DNA of 64,000 nucleotides from an uncultured Woeseiaceae bacterium (GTDB lineage: Bacteria; Pseudomonadota; Gammaproteobacteria; Steroidobacterales; Woeseiaceae), in contig CALZJH010000011.1 of NCBI GenBank assembly GCA_945787845.1, forward strand, positions 1-64,000. Direction: 5' to 3'. Below the pieces are notes generated by a model, which saw nothing but the letters and a program-made list of their open reading frames with translations, was not told where the DNA came from and did no database searches. Position numbers and translations under genes: made by a program. Shown one piece after another: positions 1 to 10,023 of this stretch. Numbering within the stretch: position 1 is the stretch's first letter; every line of letters begins with the position of its first letter.

Positions 1-171
1 GCCGGTATTCGCGTCTTTGGTAAACAGGATGGGGTAACAGCTTTGAATATCTCTGAACTCCATGGGGTAGGTCATCATGTACATGACCGCATCGCCCAGC
101 GCCGCACCGTAGCCTGTTTTGATACGCAGGTGTCTGTGTTCTTCCTTGTTCAGAACTTCGTACTGACTCAT
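1..171 (-). CDS. SapC-family protein, N-terminal part (truncated by window start)
   Basis: Reverse complement of 1-171 reads MSQYEVLNKEEHRHLRIKTGYGAALGDAVMYMMTYPMEFRDIQSCYPILFTKDANTG, which resembles SapC-like proteins found next to TonB receptors and tryptophan halogenases. Not in the supplied ORF track because it runs off the edge. Confidence 0.7.
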   Translation of the reverse strand, partial: MSQYEVLNKEEHRHLRIKTGYGAALGDAVMYMMTYPMEFRDIQSCYPILFTKDANTG

Positions 172-199
172 TTAAATACTCTACTCCAAAACCTGCTGC

Positions 200-1762
200 T
201 TACAGCGTTTGAAATCCAAATTCGTTGACCTTCTTCAGCAGCTCCCTGTTGCTCGGCAACGCCTGCTGCAGCTGTTCTGCGCGCGCAGTGTTTTTCCGGA
301 ACAGCTCCGTCGCCGCGCGCTGAGCCAACTGGTGGCTGCGGGTAGTCGGGGGCATTGTCCTGAATCCCATGCCATACAGAATGTACTGATAGCTCGCGGT
401 GGGGAACAGGTCGTCGACTGCTTCTGCATCCGGATGCCAGGGGCTTCGATAGCGCCACAGCGACAGCTGCTCGCTGAGCTTGTCGGGGATGGACGTAATG
501 GCACGATTGTCCTGCCAATAGGCTGAGTCCTCTCGAGAGCTCAGGACATAGTGCAGCTTCAGGAATTCGATAATCTGATCCCAGTGGCGCAGGAACTTCT
601 GGTTGTAACGTTTGGCCACAACATCCATGACGTTTCTTGTCGGGGGCATCTGATCCGCTATCATCCCTGCGGCCAGCTCGATCATCACCAGCGCCGAGGC
701 CTCAAGCGGTTCAATAAAGCCTGAGGACATACCGATAGCGACACAGTTTCTGTGCCAGAACTTCTGCCGATGGCCAGGCGCAAACGCGATCTTGCGAGGC
801 GCAACACTGGCCGCAGCCTGCGCTCCGGCCGTCGCTTTGATATAGGCCGTGAGTTGAGCGGCGGCCTCATCGTCCGAAATATGCGCACTCGAGTAGACGT
901 GGCCGATACCACGGCGCGTCGGTAGCCCAATATCCCAGATCCAGCCGGCGGTCTGTGCCGTCGCATGCGTACAGGACTGGATTGCCTGGTCTTCTTCCGC
1001 ATACGGCACCTGCGCCGCGAGGGCCGTGTCGTTGAACAGGTATGCCTGCCGCGACTGGAATGGAATCTCGAAATGCTCACCGAGCAGCAGGCTGTTCGTC
1101 CCGGTACAGTCGATAAAAAGATCACCCGCTACCGCACCCGCGCTGTCGGTCGTGACCGATTGAATATCGCCGCTCTCATCCGCATTGACCTGCGTCACGT
1201 TGGCCTTGACATGTTTTACGCCGAGCTGCTCGGTGCAGTGCCGGCGCAGCAGCTCCGCAAATTTTCCGGCATCCAGGTGATAGGCATAGTTCACCACGAA
1301 GGCGTATTCCGGCGTCGTGATCTGCTTGGGGGCAAGGCAGTCGGCAAATAACGCCGTCTGTGGGGTCACAGCGTCCGCGAATTGCGGCGCATCGGCCAGC
1401 GCCAGCCAGTGCGGGGCAAGGTTCGTCTCCGCGTAGCCAACAGGGACGGTAAATGGATGGCAGTACGTCTCCCCGTTACCCGTGTGCCAGTCGCGGAAAA
1501 AGGTGCCCTGTTTGAAACTGGCGTCACACTCACGGACAAAGTCTGTTTCGGACAGTCCAACGCGCTGCAGCGTGGCCCGCATCGAAGGCCAGGTGCCTTC
1601 GCCCACGCCGATGGTCGGTACGTCCGGCGACTCAATCAACACCAGTTCAAGCGGCTTCTGTGCCTGTGCTTCGATGCAATGTTCCGCCGCGATGACCCCG
1701 GCCGTCAGCCAGCCGGCGCTGCCACCGCCGACGATAATTATTCGGGAAATCCTGTCTTCCAT
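200..1762 (-). CDS. Tryptophan halogenase-like FAD-dependent protein
   Basis: 520 aa; N-terminal FAD motif IIIVGGGSAGWLTA, GEGTWP, GWIWDIGLP and SGFIEPLEAS motifs of the PrnA/RebH family. Confidence 0.85.
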   Translation of the reverse strand: MEDRISRIIIVGGGSAGWLTAGVIAAEHCIEAQAQKPLELVLIESPDVPTIGVGEGTWPSMRATLQRVGLSETDFVRECDASFKQGTFFRDWHTGNGETYCHPFTVPVGYAETNLAPHWLALADAPQFADAVTPQTALFADCLAPKQITTPEYAFVVNYAYHLDAGKFAELLRRHCTEQLGVKHVKANVTQVNADESGDIQSVTTDSAGAVAGDLFIDCTGTNSLLLGEHFEIPFQSRQAYLFNDTALAAQVPYAEEDQAIQSCTHATAQTAGWIWDIGLPTRRGIGHVYSSAHISDDEAAAQLTAYIKATAGAQAAASVAPRKIAFAPGHRQKFWHRNCVAIGMSSGFIEPLEASALVMIELAAGMIADQMPPTRNVMDVVAKRYNQKFLRHWDQIIEFLKLHYVLSSREDSAYWQDNRAITSIPDKLSEQLSLWRYRSPWHPDAEAVDDLFPTASYQYILYGMGFRTMPPTTRSHQLAQRAATELFRKNTARAEQLQQALPSNRELLKKVNEFGFQTL

Positions 1763-1842
1763 ATTCGGACGAGTATCCCATAATTCCGCGCCTCGATAGC
1801 GCTCTGCATAGGGGGTTCTATTTGTTCGGCCAATAGGGCAGA

Positions 1843-1854
1843 ATAATATATTAT
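1843..1854. promoter_or_regulatory. 12-bp perfect palindrome ATAATATATTAT, candidate operator
   Basis: Perfect dyad just upstream of the DHDPS/ALDH/MR-MLE/GntR operon. Confidence 0.35.
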
Positions 1855-1878
1855 ATATTCTTTATGGCCGGGGACAGT

Positions 1879-2787
1879 ATGCGTTTCGAAGGCATCTACG
1901 TGCCGATCATCACGCCGTTCGATGCGGACTTCTCGATTGACTGGGACGGCTTCGGGAGTGTCATCGACTGGCAGGTCGACAATGGCACGCACGGGATTAT
2001 CGTGGGCGGTTCGACCGGGGAGTTCTTCTCGCTGACGGACGAAGAGCGCGTCAAACAGCTCGGCTTCGCGGTCGAGCGCGCGGCCGGTCGCATCCCCGTT
2101 ATCGCGGGGGTCAATGACCTGCTCGTGGATCGCTGCTACGCGCATACCGCGGCGGCGCGGGATGCCGGGGTCGACGCATTGCTCGTCGCGGCACCGCCGT
2201 ATTCGCTCCCCAGCCAGAGGGAGCTGGTTGCTCATTGTCTCAAGATCGACCGCATCGCGAACCTGCCGATTATTCTCTACAACTACCCGGGCCGAACCGG
2301 CGTGAGCATGGACGAGGAATTTCTCGATCACATAGCGCAAAGCAGCAACTTCTGCGCGATCAAGGAATCGGCAGGCGAAGTCGACCGGATCCACATGCTG
2401 GCCCGGGAATACCCGCAGCTGCAGCTGAGTGCCGGGGCCGAGGACCTGGTGCTCGAATTCTATGCGTGGGGTGCGCGTAGCTGGGTATCGGTGGTGGCGA
2501 ACTTCTTCCCGCGTGAAGCCGTGCGCTTCCACGAAATCTGCGTGCTCGACGGAGACTTTGCCACGGGTCGCAGAATCATGATGGCCCTGTTGCCAATTAT
2601 GAACTGCCTCGAAAAGGGCGGTAAGTTCCTGCAAAGCGTCAAGTACGCCTGCGAACTCATGGATCGCCCGGCAGGCCCGGTTCGCCCGCCGATGCAGCCG
2701 ATGAAGAAAGAACTCCAACGCGAAGTGTTCCAGATTTTGCACACCGCCAAACGCACGCTCGGTGCAATCCTGGACGAAAAGGAATAA
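1879..2787 (+). CDS. Dihydrodipicolinate synthase/N-acetylneuraminate lyase family protein
   Basis: Track ORF 1864-2787; start chosen at MRFEGIYVPIITPF after GGGGACAG. Contains GGSTGEFFSLT, YNYPGRTG and the AIKES Schiff-base lysine motif. Confidence 0.85.
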   Translation: MRFEGIYVPIITPFDADFSIDWDGFGSVIDWQVDNGTHGIIVGGSTGEFFSLTDEERVKQLGFAVERAAGRIPVIAGVNDLLVDRCYAHTAAARDAGVDALLVAAPPYSLPSQRELVAHCLKIDRIANLPIILYNYPGRTGVSMDEEFLDHIAQSSNFCAIKESAGEVDRIHMLAREYPQLQLSAGAEDLVLEFYAWGARSWVSVVANFFPREAVRFHEICVLDGDFATGRRIMMALLPIMNCLEKGGKFLQSVKYACELMDRPAGPVRPPMQPMKKELQREVFQILHTAKRTLGAILDEKE

Positions 2788-2789
2788 TC

Positions 2790-4316
2790 ATGTCTGATCT
2801 CCTGACACATGAAGAGTACAAGGCGTTAGCTGCGGACCTGTCGTTGCCTGTGAATGCCTACGTTAACGGCAAGTTCATGAAGCCGAAGTCCGGCAGGACG
2901 ATGGACTCGATGAACCCGGCGACGGGCGAGGTTCTCGGCAAGATCGCAGCCTGCGATTCAGGCGATGTCGACTACACGGTGACTAAAGCGCGGGAGGCCT
3001 TTGACCGGGGAGACTGGTCACGACGCCACCCGAGCGAACGCAAGCAAGTGATCATTCAGCTTGGCAAGCTCATCAAGCGGCACCGTCATGAGCTGGCCGT
3101 GATGGAGAGCCTGGAATCGGGCAAGCCCATTCGCGAGTGTGCGTTAACCGACGTGCCCGAGACCATTCACTGCCTGCACTGGCATGCCGAAGCGACCGAC
3201 AAGCTCTACGACCAGGTGTCGCCGTCCGGGGATGATGCACTGGGTCTTGTGATTCGCGAGCCGGCCGGCGTTGTGGCCTGTGTGCTGCCATGGAATTTCC
3301 CGCTCATGATGCTGGCCTGGAAGATTGGTCCGGCGCTGTCGGCCGGTAACTCGGTCATCGTGAAGCCGGCTGAACAGACCAGCATGACCGCGCTGAGGAT
3401 TGCGGAACTGGCCAGCGAGGCAGGTCTGCCTGATGGCGTCCTAAATATTCTCCCGGGTGAGGGCCCGGCCGTGGGCGAACCCCTTGGTCGCCACGACGGC
3501 GTGCAGGTCGTGTCGTTTACCGGGTCGACCGAAGTCGGTCGCCGCTTCCTCGAGTATTCGGCCCAAAGCAACCTCAAGCGCATCGTGCTCGAGTGCGGCG
3601 GCAAGAACCCGGCCGTGGTGTTGTCTGACGCGACCAACCTCGATCATGCAGCCCGGCAGATTACCTACGCAGCACTCTGGAACATGGGTCAGAACTGCAC
3701 AGCGAACTCGCGTGTCATTGTGCACAAGAATGTACGTGATGAGCTCGTGGACAAAATTCGCGAACAAATGCGTTCGTGGAAGACCGGTGACCCGCTCGAC
3801 CCGACCAATCACCTGGGCGCCATCGTCAGCAAGGAGCAGTACGACAAGATTCTCTCTTATATAGATAAAGGCAAGAAGGAAGGCGCCACCGTCCTGGAAG
3901 GCGGAACATTCATCGACGGGGAAGGGCTGTTTATTGAACCAACCCTGTTCGACGCGGTAACGCCCGAGATGACGATCGCGACGGAAGAAATTTTTGGCCC
4001 GGTGTTTGCGATTATCGAAGTGAGTTCCGATGCGCGCGCACTCGCGGTCGCAAACGACACCTGCTACGGGCTGCAAGCGTCGTTGTTCACATCGAACGTA
4101 ACGACAGCACATCGATACGCAAGAGCGCTGCAGGCGGGCACGGTGTCGGTTAACTGCTATTCTGAAGGCGACGCCACGACGCCCTTTGGTGGTTACAAGT
4201 TGTCCGGGTTCGGCGGACGCGATAACTCGCTACAGGCACACGACCAGTACTGTGAAACCAAAACGATCTGGCTGGATCTTAGCGATGATCCCATCGATGA
4301 CGTAGTCCCCGGGTAG
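2790..4316 (+). CDS. NAD(P)-dependent aldehyde dehydrogenase
   Basis: 508 aa; PWNFPLMM, FTGSTEVG, LECGGKNP, GQNCTANSR and EEIFGPV motifs; 2-bp gap from the upstream gene. Confidence 0.92.
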   Translation: MSDLLTHEEYKALAADLSLPVNAYVNGKFMKPKSGRTMDSMNPATGEVLGKIAACDSGDVDYTVTKAREAFDRGDWSRRHPSERKQVIIQLGKLIKRHRHELAVMESLESGKPIRECALTDVPETIHCLHWHAEATDKLYDQVSPSGDDALGLVIREPAGVVACVLPWNFPLMMLAWKIGPALSAGNSVIVKPAEQTSMTALRIAELASEAGLPDGVLNILPGEGPAVGEPLGRHDGVQVVSFTGSTEVGRRFLEYSAQSNLKRIVLECGGKNPAVVLSDATNLDHAARQITYAALWNMGQNCTANSRVIVHKNVRDELVDKIREQMRSWKTGDPLDPTNHLGAIVSKEQYDKILSYIDKGKKEGATVLEGGTFIDGEGLFIEPTLFDAVTPEMTIATEEIFGPVFAIIEVSSDARALAVANDTCYGLQASLFTSNVTTAHRYARALQAGTVSVNCYSEGDATTPFGGYKLSGFGGRDNSLQAHDQYCETKTIWLDLSDDPIDDVVPG

Positions 4317-4322
4317 CTTGCT

Positions 4323-5426
4323 ATGAAAATCACAGCCATTCATGTTTACCAGGTTGATCTGCCCCTCGTCGAGGGGCGTTACACGTGGTCGGACGGCCGT
4401 TACGTCGATGTGTTCGACAGCACGGTCGTCGAGATCGAGACCGACACCGAGCTGCGTGGCTACGGGGAAGTCTGTCCGCTCGGACCTTTCTACCTGCCCG
4501 CGTTTGGCGCAGGCGCCAGGGCTGGGATCGGTGAGCTCGCACCGCAGCTTATCGGCCTGGACCCGACAGCGATAGGGCCGATGAATACAAGCATGGACAC
4601 GGCGCTGCTTGGCCATCCCTACGTGAAGTCAGCTATCGACATGGCGTGTTGGGATCTGCTTGGCAAGACCTGCGGACGCCCTGTCTGCGACCTCCTGGGT
4701 GGCCGGCATGGCGACTCGATTGAACTCTACCGGGCTATCAGCCAGCGCTCGGCCGCGGACATGGCCGACAATGTCGCAGGCTATCGCGACGACGGCTACC
4801 GGAAGTTTCAGCTCAAGGTCGGCGGCGACCCAGCAGACGACATCGCCCGAATTCGCGCTGTAGCGTCCATACTGAAGTCGGGTGAGACGCTCATCGCAGA
4901 TGCCAATACAGGCTGGCGTGTCGATGATGCCGCGCGCGTGGTCAAGGCCGTGCGGGACATCGATGTGTACATTGAGCAGCCGTGTATGTCATACCAACAC
5001 TGTGTGTCGATACGACGACGCACATCGTTGCCATTCATCCTCGATGAAAATATCAACGGCATCGACATGTTATTGCGGGCCTGCAACGATGGGGCGATGG
5101 ACGCTATCAACCTGAAGATCTCAAAGGTCGGCGGCATCAGTAAAGCCCGACTAATGCGGGATGTGTGTGTAACACAGAATATTCCAATGACGATCGAGGA
5201 CAGCTGGGGCGGCGACATTATCACCGCGGCTATCGCACACCTGGCGCACTCGACGCCGGAACGATACCGTTTTTCGTCGACGGACTTTAATAGCTACGTG
5301 AGCGTACGGAATGCGTCCGGGGCACCTGTTCGCGACAACGGCGCAATGCTAGCCGGTACAGCACCAGGACTCGGTATCGAACCGAATTTCGACGCGCTCG
5401 GAAAACCGGTTGCGACCTATTCGTGA
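4323..5426 (+). CDS. Mandelate racemase/muconate lactonizing enzyme family protein (enolase superfamily)
   Basis: 367 aa; [24 protein letters not shown] and KISKVGG motifs, consistent with the MLE subgroup. Confidence 0.88.
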   Translation: MKITAIHVYQVDLPLVEGRYTWSDGRYVDVFDSTVVEIETDTELRGYGEVCPLGPFYLPAFGAGARAGIGELAPQLIGLDPTAIGPMNTSMDTALLGHPYVKSAIDMACWDLLGKTCGRPVCDLLGGRHGDSIELYRAISQRSAADMADNVAGYRDDGYRKFQLKVGGDPADDIARIRAVASILKSGETLIADANTGWRVDDAARVVKAVRDIDVYIEQPCMSYQHCVSIRRRTSLPFILDENINGIDMLLRACNDGAMDAINLKISKVGGISKARLMRDVCVTQNIPMTIEDSWGGDIITAAIAHLAHSTPERYRFSSTDFNSYVSVRNASGAPVRDNGAMLAGTAPGLGIEPNFDALGKPVATYS

Positions 5427-6073
5427 GCAGACCGCTGACACTTGCCCAGTCGGTGGCGGCGCAGATTCGCGAGCAGATTCTGATTGGCGACATCAAAGGT
5501 GGCGAACCCTTGCGCCAGGATTCGATCGCGAAAGAACTTGGCACCAGCATCATCCCGGTCAGGGAGGCGCTGCGCCAGCTTGCCGCAGAAGGGCTTGTCG
5601 AACTCAAGACGCACCGAGGCGCTGTTGCGACGGAGCTTACGCTCGAAAAGGCACTGGAGTGGATCAACCTGCGACGCCTGATTGAGACCGACCTGATCAG
5701 CGTGGCGATCGACAGTATCACCGAAGAGGATCTCGCTCAGGCAGAACAGATCCTCGGAAGATTCAATCATGTGATGGAGCGGCGCGAAGACATCGAGCGC
5801 TGGAGCGACTATAACTTCGAGTTTCATGCCGCGCTCTACGGACCGGCGAACAGGCCGGAGACGATGAAGATCCTCGCCTTGCTGCATGGAAAATGTGATC
5901 GGTACCTGCGTTTGCAGCTCCTCGGCGGCGACCATATCAAGCGTGCTGAGGCCGAACATCAGCTGCTCATTGAGCATTGTCGCAAGCGTGACAAGCGTGC
6001 TGCTAAGTCGCTGACTAATCAACACATTATTGGAATCGAAAAAGACATCATCGAGGCGTTGTCGGGTAGGTAA
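5423..6073 (+). CDS. GntR-family transcriptional regulator (FCD type)
   Basis: 216 aa; N-terminal wHTH ([33 protein letters not shown]). GTG start overlaps the upstream TGA by 4 bp (GTGA). Confidence 0.88.
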   Translation: MSRPLTLAQSVAAQIREQILIGDIKGGEPLRQDSIAKELGTSIIPVREALRQLAAEGLVELKTHRGAVATELTLEKALEWINLRRLIETDLISVAIDSITEEDLAQAEQILGRFNHVMERREDIERWSDYNFEFHAALYGPANRPETMKILALLHGKCDRYLRLQLLGGDHIKRAEAEHQLLIEHCRKRDKRAAKSLTNQHIIGIEKDIIEALSGR

Positions 6074-6161
6074 TACTCCGAATACTCGCTCCGGCCCCGC
6101 ATTGCGATCATGGCTGTGGCGTAGTAGTTTCAACGCCGACGACAGGCCAGGAGGATACAAC

Positions 6162-6761
6162 ATGCGCTCGTTCTCACGCATTTTCTTATTCGCGTTTGCG
6201 CTATTGTGCGCCGCCACCGCCTGGTCCGGCGATTTCAAGAAAGGCTGGGACGCCTACAGTTCCACCGATTACGCTACGGCACTCAGTGAGTGGCAGGACC
6301 TCGCCGACGCGGGTGACAGAGACGCGTCCTACGGGTTAGGCCTCTTGTACGGGAACGGTTTCGGCGTCGAAATGAACGATGAGCTGGCGCTCAAGTACTA
6401 CGGCGCAGCGGCTGAACAGGGACATGCCGACGCACAGTTCAACCTGGCCGTCATGCACCAGAATGGCTGGGGCGTTCCGGCGAGCGATGACAGTGCGAAT
6501 CAATGGTACCTGCTCGCTGCCGAACAGGGCATTACCGGTGCGCAGGTTGCGTTGGGCCGCTACTACGCGATGGATTTTCTTGATACCTACGATCCGGTCG
6601 AAGCGTACAAGTGGTTCGGCATTGCCGAACGACTGGGTGACGTAGACGCCGTCGTCAAGCGCGAGTTCCTGGCATCCCGCATGACCTCGGAGCAGATTGT
6701 CACGGCTGACGCGATTGTCGAGAAATGGGTACAGGGGCACCCGGCCCTGTTCGCCAAGTAA
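6162..6761 (+). CDS. Sel1/TPR-repeat exported protein
   Basis: Track ORF 6030-6761; start set to MRSFSRIFLFAFALLCAATAWSG (signal peptide) after an AGGAGG-like RBS. Sel1 repeats such as ASYGLGLLYGNGFGVEMNDELALKYYGAAAEQG. Confidence 0.8.
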   Translation: MRSFSRIFLFAFALLCAATAWSGDFKKGWDAYSSTDYATALSEWQDLADAGDRDASYGLGLLYGNGFGVEMNDELALKYYGAAAEQGHADAQFNLAVMHQNGWGVPASDDSANQWYLLAAEQGITGAQVALGRYYAMDFLDTYDPVEAYKWFGIAERLGDVDAVVKREFLASRMTSEQIVTADAIVEKWVQGHPALFAK

Positions 6762-6796
6762 CAGCTTCTTCTCTGCGTTCCCCCCGAGAGTACCCA

Positions 6797-6821
6797 GGGC
6801 CCGGCCGCGATAGCCGGGCCC
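6797..6821. terminator. Stem-loop GGGCCCGGC-CGCGATA-GCCGGGCCC, possible terminator
   Basis: Perfect 9-bp GC-only stem after a CDS; no clear U-tract follows. Confidence 0.4.
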
Positions 6822-6881
6822 AATGCATTATGGCGCTGCCATGGTAGAGTGACGCCTTCAAAAAAACCAAGAGGGTGGGAC

Positions 6882-7844
6882 ATGACGAAGTTCACTCATG
6901 CAATCGTGCTGGCAGCAGCGATTCTTGCGCTGCAGCTCAGTCCGCTGGTGTCTCTTGCCGACGAACAAAAAGCGGTTCTGATCACCGGTGCCAGTACGGG
7001 CATCGGCCGTAACATGGCAGAGCGGCTGGCGCACGACGGGTACTTCGTTTATGCAGGTGCACGCAAGGCCGAGGATCTCGAGGAGCTTGATGCCATCGAG
7101 AATATCAAGGCGGTGCGGCTTGATGTCACGAGCCAGGACGATGTGGATGCGGCCGTTGCAATAATCACAGAGGAAGGTCGTGGCCTGTGGGGGCTCGTCA
7201 ATAACGCGGGTGTCGCAACGCGAGCACCCGTCGTCGAGTTACAGGATTCGGAAATTGATTTCGTTTTCGGGGTCAATGTGAAGGGTGTCGTCCGCGTCAC
7301 ACGTGCGTTCCTGCCGCTTATCGTCGAGAACAAAGGGCGCATCATCACGACAGGATCGATTGCGGGGATTCGCTCGACCCCCACCGGTTCCCTATACAGC
7401 ATGAGCAAGCATGCAGTCGAGGCATTCACGGATTCCCTTGCGGCTGAAGTGGCGGGCGCCGGAGTGCAGGTTAGTGTCATCGAGCCGGGCAGCTACAAAT
7501 CTCGTATACGTCGCAATGCGATCGGGAGGTACATGAATCAGCTCGAAGCTGCCGACATGGAAGTGACCGACGAACTGCGTGCGGCCGCTGCGCAACTCGC
7601 GGCAGAGGAGCTTGCGATGGACGAGCCCGATGATGTCTCAGCGGCGCTGGTGCATGCTTTGTCTGCCGAAAAAGCGCACCGTCGTTACCTGGTAACGCCA
7701 AACGACGCGCAGGCGGAGAGAACGATTCGAGTGTTCGTCCGCGAGCTCGTAGAGGTCAACCAGTGGGAGCTGCGTCATTTCACGCGTGACGAACTGGTCG
7801 CCATGCTCGACGACGCGCTTGCGGCTCAGGAAGCGTCTGACTGA
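6882..7844 (+). CDS. Short-chain dehydrogenase/reductase with N-terminal signal peptide
   Basis: MTKFTHAIVLAAAILALQLSPLVSLADEQ then TGASTGIG, NNAG and YSMSK (YxxxK) motifs; GAGGGTGGGA RBS before 6882. Confidence 0.85.
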   Translation: MTKFTHAIVLAAAILALQLSPLVSLADEQKAVLITGASTGIGRNMAERLAHDGYFVYAGARKAEDLEELDAIENIKAVRLDVTSQDDVDAAVAIITEEGRGLWGLVNNAGVATRAPVVELQDSEIDFVFGVNVKGVVRVTRAFLPLIVENKGRIITTGSIAGIRSTPTGSLYSMSKHAVEAFTDSLAAEVAGAGVQVSVIEPGSYKSRIRRNAIGRYMNQLEAADMEVTDELRAAAAQLAAEELAMDEPDDVSAALVHALSAEKAHRRYLVTPNDAQAERTIRVFVRELVEVNQWELRHFTRDELVAMLDDALAAQEASD

Positions 7845-8458
7845 GCCTCGGGGGCTGCGTCCCGGAACGCGGTGAGCTCGTTGCAGGTGTCGGTGGCGGC
7901 CACCAGTTTTGGAAAGTCGTCGAGCGGCACCTTGAATCGTCGCGCATTATAAACCTGGGGCACCAGCAGCACGTCGGCCAGCGTCACCTCACCGCCAAAT
8001 ACGTAAGGGCCATCGCTGGCCAGGATCTCGGCTGCGGTGAACCCTTCGCGGACCCAGTGAGCGTACCAGGCGTCGGTTGGGTCGGCGCCGTACTCGCTCT
8101 TGATGTAATTCATGACCCGCAAATTGTTGAGCGGGTGGATATCGCAGGCGATCATGTTGCAGAACGCGCGTACGCGGCTGCGCATGGGTTCCGATTGCGG
8201 CAGCAGCCGAACGCCGGGATAGGCCTCCTCGAGGTACTCGAGAATCGCCATTGATTGCGCAATGCCCACTTCGCCATCGTCCAGGAACGGAATGAGCATT
8301 TGCGGGTTCTTGGCGCGATAGGCGTCACCACGATGTTCGGAAACGCCCGGCGCCAGCGACACGGGCACGATTTCGTGATCGAGCCCCTTCAAGTTCAGCG
8401 CGATCCGGACGCGGTAGGCCGCGGATGAGCGCCAGTAGCTGTAAAGGCGAATGGGCAT
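7826..8458 (-). CDS. maiA: Maleylacetoacetate isomerase (zeta-class GST)
   Basis: 210 aa; LYSYWRSSAAYRVRIALNLKGL signature; in a cluster with FAA hydrolase and HPPD. Confidence 0.92.
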   Translation of the reverse strand: MPIRLYSYWRSSAAYRVRIALNLKGLDHEIVPVSLAPGVSEHRGDAYRAKNPQMLIPFLDDGEVGIAQSMAILEYLEEAYPGVRLLPQSEPMRSRVRAFCNMIACDIHPLNNLRVMNYIKSEYGADPTDAWYAHWVREGFTAAEILASDGPYVFGGEVTLADVLLVPQVYNARRFKVPLDDFPKLVAATDTCNELTAFRDAAPEAQSDAS

Positions 8459-8466
8459 GAGCAGAT

Positions 8467-9468
8467 CTAAGGACCTTCGTATTTCTCGACGACCTGGTCG
8501 ATGCTACCAAAGATCGAGGCGCCGTCGGCGTCGTTCATTTCGATACGGATACGGTCGCCGAACTGCATAAATGATGTCGATGGTTTGCCGTAATTGATGG
8601 TCTCAATGGTCCGGATCTCCGCGATACAGGAGTAGCCGACGCCGCCGTCTGCAATCGGCTTGCCCGGACCGTCGTCGAGCTTGTTGGATATTGTGCCCGA
8701 GCCAATGATGCAGCCGGCGCATAACGGTCTCGACTTGGCAGCGTGTGCAATAAGCTGACCGAAATGGAATGTCATGTCGATGCCCGCATCCGGTCTGCCG
8801 AACGGCTCGCCATTCAGCGCGGACAGGAGCGGCAGGTGCAGTTTGCCGTCGCGCCATGCGTCACCGAGTTCGTCAGGCGTAACGGCAACCGGCGAAAAAG
8901 CGCTCGAGGGTTTCGACTGGAAGAAGCCAAAGCCCTTGGCGAGTTCGCCCGGGATCAGGTTACGCAACGATACATCGTTGACGAGCATGACCAACTGGAT
9001 GTGATTGAGCGCATCAGTGGCCGAGACCCCCATCGGGACATCATCTGTCACCACAACAATCTCGGCTTCGAAGTCGATGCCCCAGGCCTCGTCGGCCATC
9101 GGGATATTTTCGCGCGGTCCCAGGAACGAGTCCGAGCCGCCCTGGTACATGAGCGGATCAGTCCAGAATGTTGCCGGCATTTCCGCGCCCCGAGCCTTGC
9201 GCACCAGTTCAACGTGGTTCACATAGGCCGAACCATCAGCCCACTGGTAGGCGCGAGGTAAGGGTGAGTCGCAACTGGCCTCGTCAAAAGCTTCGCCTTC
9301 GCCGGCGTCAACCCGCCGGGCCAGGTCTTCGAGAGAGGGGCGCGCCGTGGCCCAGTCGTCGAGCGCAGCCTGCAACGTAGCCTGCTCAGCAGGCAGATAT
9401 CTTTGCAGATCTTTCGAGACCACAACGAGGCGGCCGTCGCGGCCGTCTTTAAGAGATGCGAGTTTCAC
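8467..9468 (-). CDS. Fumarylacetoacetate hydrolase family protein (probable fumarylacetoacetase)
   Basis: 333 aa; FEAEIVVVTDDVPMG and CIIGSGTISN regions typical of the FAA hydrolase fold; adjacent to maiA. Confidence 0.87.
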   Translation of the reverse strand: MKLASLKDGRDGRLVVVSKDLQRYLPAEQATLQAALDDWATARPSLEDLARRVDAGEGEAFDEASCDSPLPRAYQWADGSAYVNHVELVRKARGAEMPATFWTDPLMYQGGSDSFLGPRENIPMADEAWGIDFEAEIVVVTDDVPMGVSATDALNHIQLVMLVNDVSLRNLIPGELAKGFGFFQSKPSSAFSPVAVTPDELGDAWRDGKLHLPLLSALNGEPFGRPDAGIDMTFHFGQLIAHAAKSRPLCAGCIIGSGTISNKLDDGPGKPIADGGVGYSCIAEIRTIETINYGKPSTSFMQFGDRIRIEMNDADGASIFGSIDQVVEKYEGP

Positions 9469-10011
9469 TTATTTCTGTCCTGTAAATTCCAGTTCGTGCA
9501 GCCAGGCTGCATGACGAGGAGCCTTCTTGGTCTGGCTCCATTCTTCGAGCATGGCCGGCGCTACGCGTTTTAGTTCATCGATCTGTTCCTGCGTCTGCGT
9601 GTTGGCGACGAGCTCCAGGCGGTGACCATTCGGGTCAAAAAAGTAAATGGACTGGAAGATCCCGTGATTGGTCGGGCCGATAACATCCAGACCTTCCGCC
9701 TCCACCTGCGCCTTCGCTTCGAGCAGGGCGTCATAATCCTCGACTTCGAACGCGATGTGCTGCACCCATTCGGGCGTATTGCGGTCCCGGTCCATGTCGG
9801 GCCGAGTGGGTAATTCGAAAAACGCGAGCACATTGCCCATGCCGCAATCGAGGAAGACATGCATATAGGGGTCCGGTTCCTTGGTCGAGGGCACCTGGTC
9901 TTCTGCGAAAGCGACCGTGAATTCCATGTTGAGCACGCGCCTGTAGAAGTCGACGGTTTCCTTCGCATCGTTGCAGCGATACGCGACGTGATGAATTCGT
10001 TTGAGGTTCAT
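9469..10011 (-). CDS. VOC (glyoxalase/extradiol-type) family protein
   Basis: 180 aa; KRIHHVAYRCNDAKETVDFYRRVL and FFDPNGHRLELVA; sits between the FAA hydrolase and hppD. Confidence 0.85.
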   Translation of the reverse strand: MNLKRIHHVAYRCNDAKETVDFYRRVLNMEFTVAFAEDQVPSTKEPDPYMHVFLDCGMGNVLAFFELPTRPDMDRDRNTPEWVQHIAFEVEDYDALLEAKAQVEAEGLDVIGPTNHGIFQSIYFFDPNGHRLELVANTQTQEQIDELKRVAPAMLEEWSQTKKAPRHAAWLHELEFTGQK

Positions 10012-10023
10012 GACTCGCTCCTC

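Noticed and set aside
1738-2742. 334-aa minus-strand ORF overlapping the DHDPS gene
   Set aside because: Shadow of a strongly supported lyase CDS; Arg/His/Val-rich translation without motifs.
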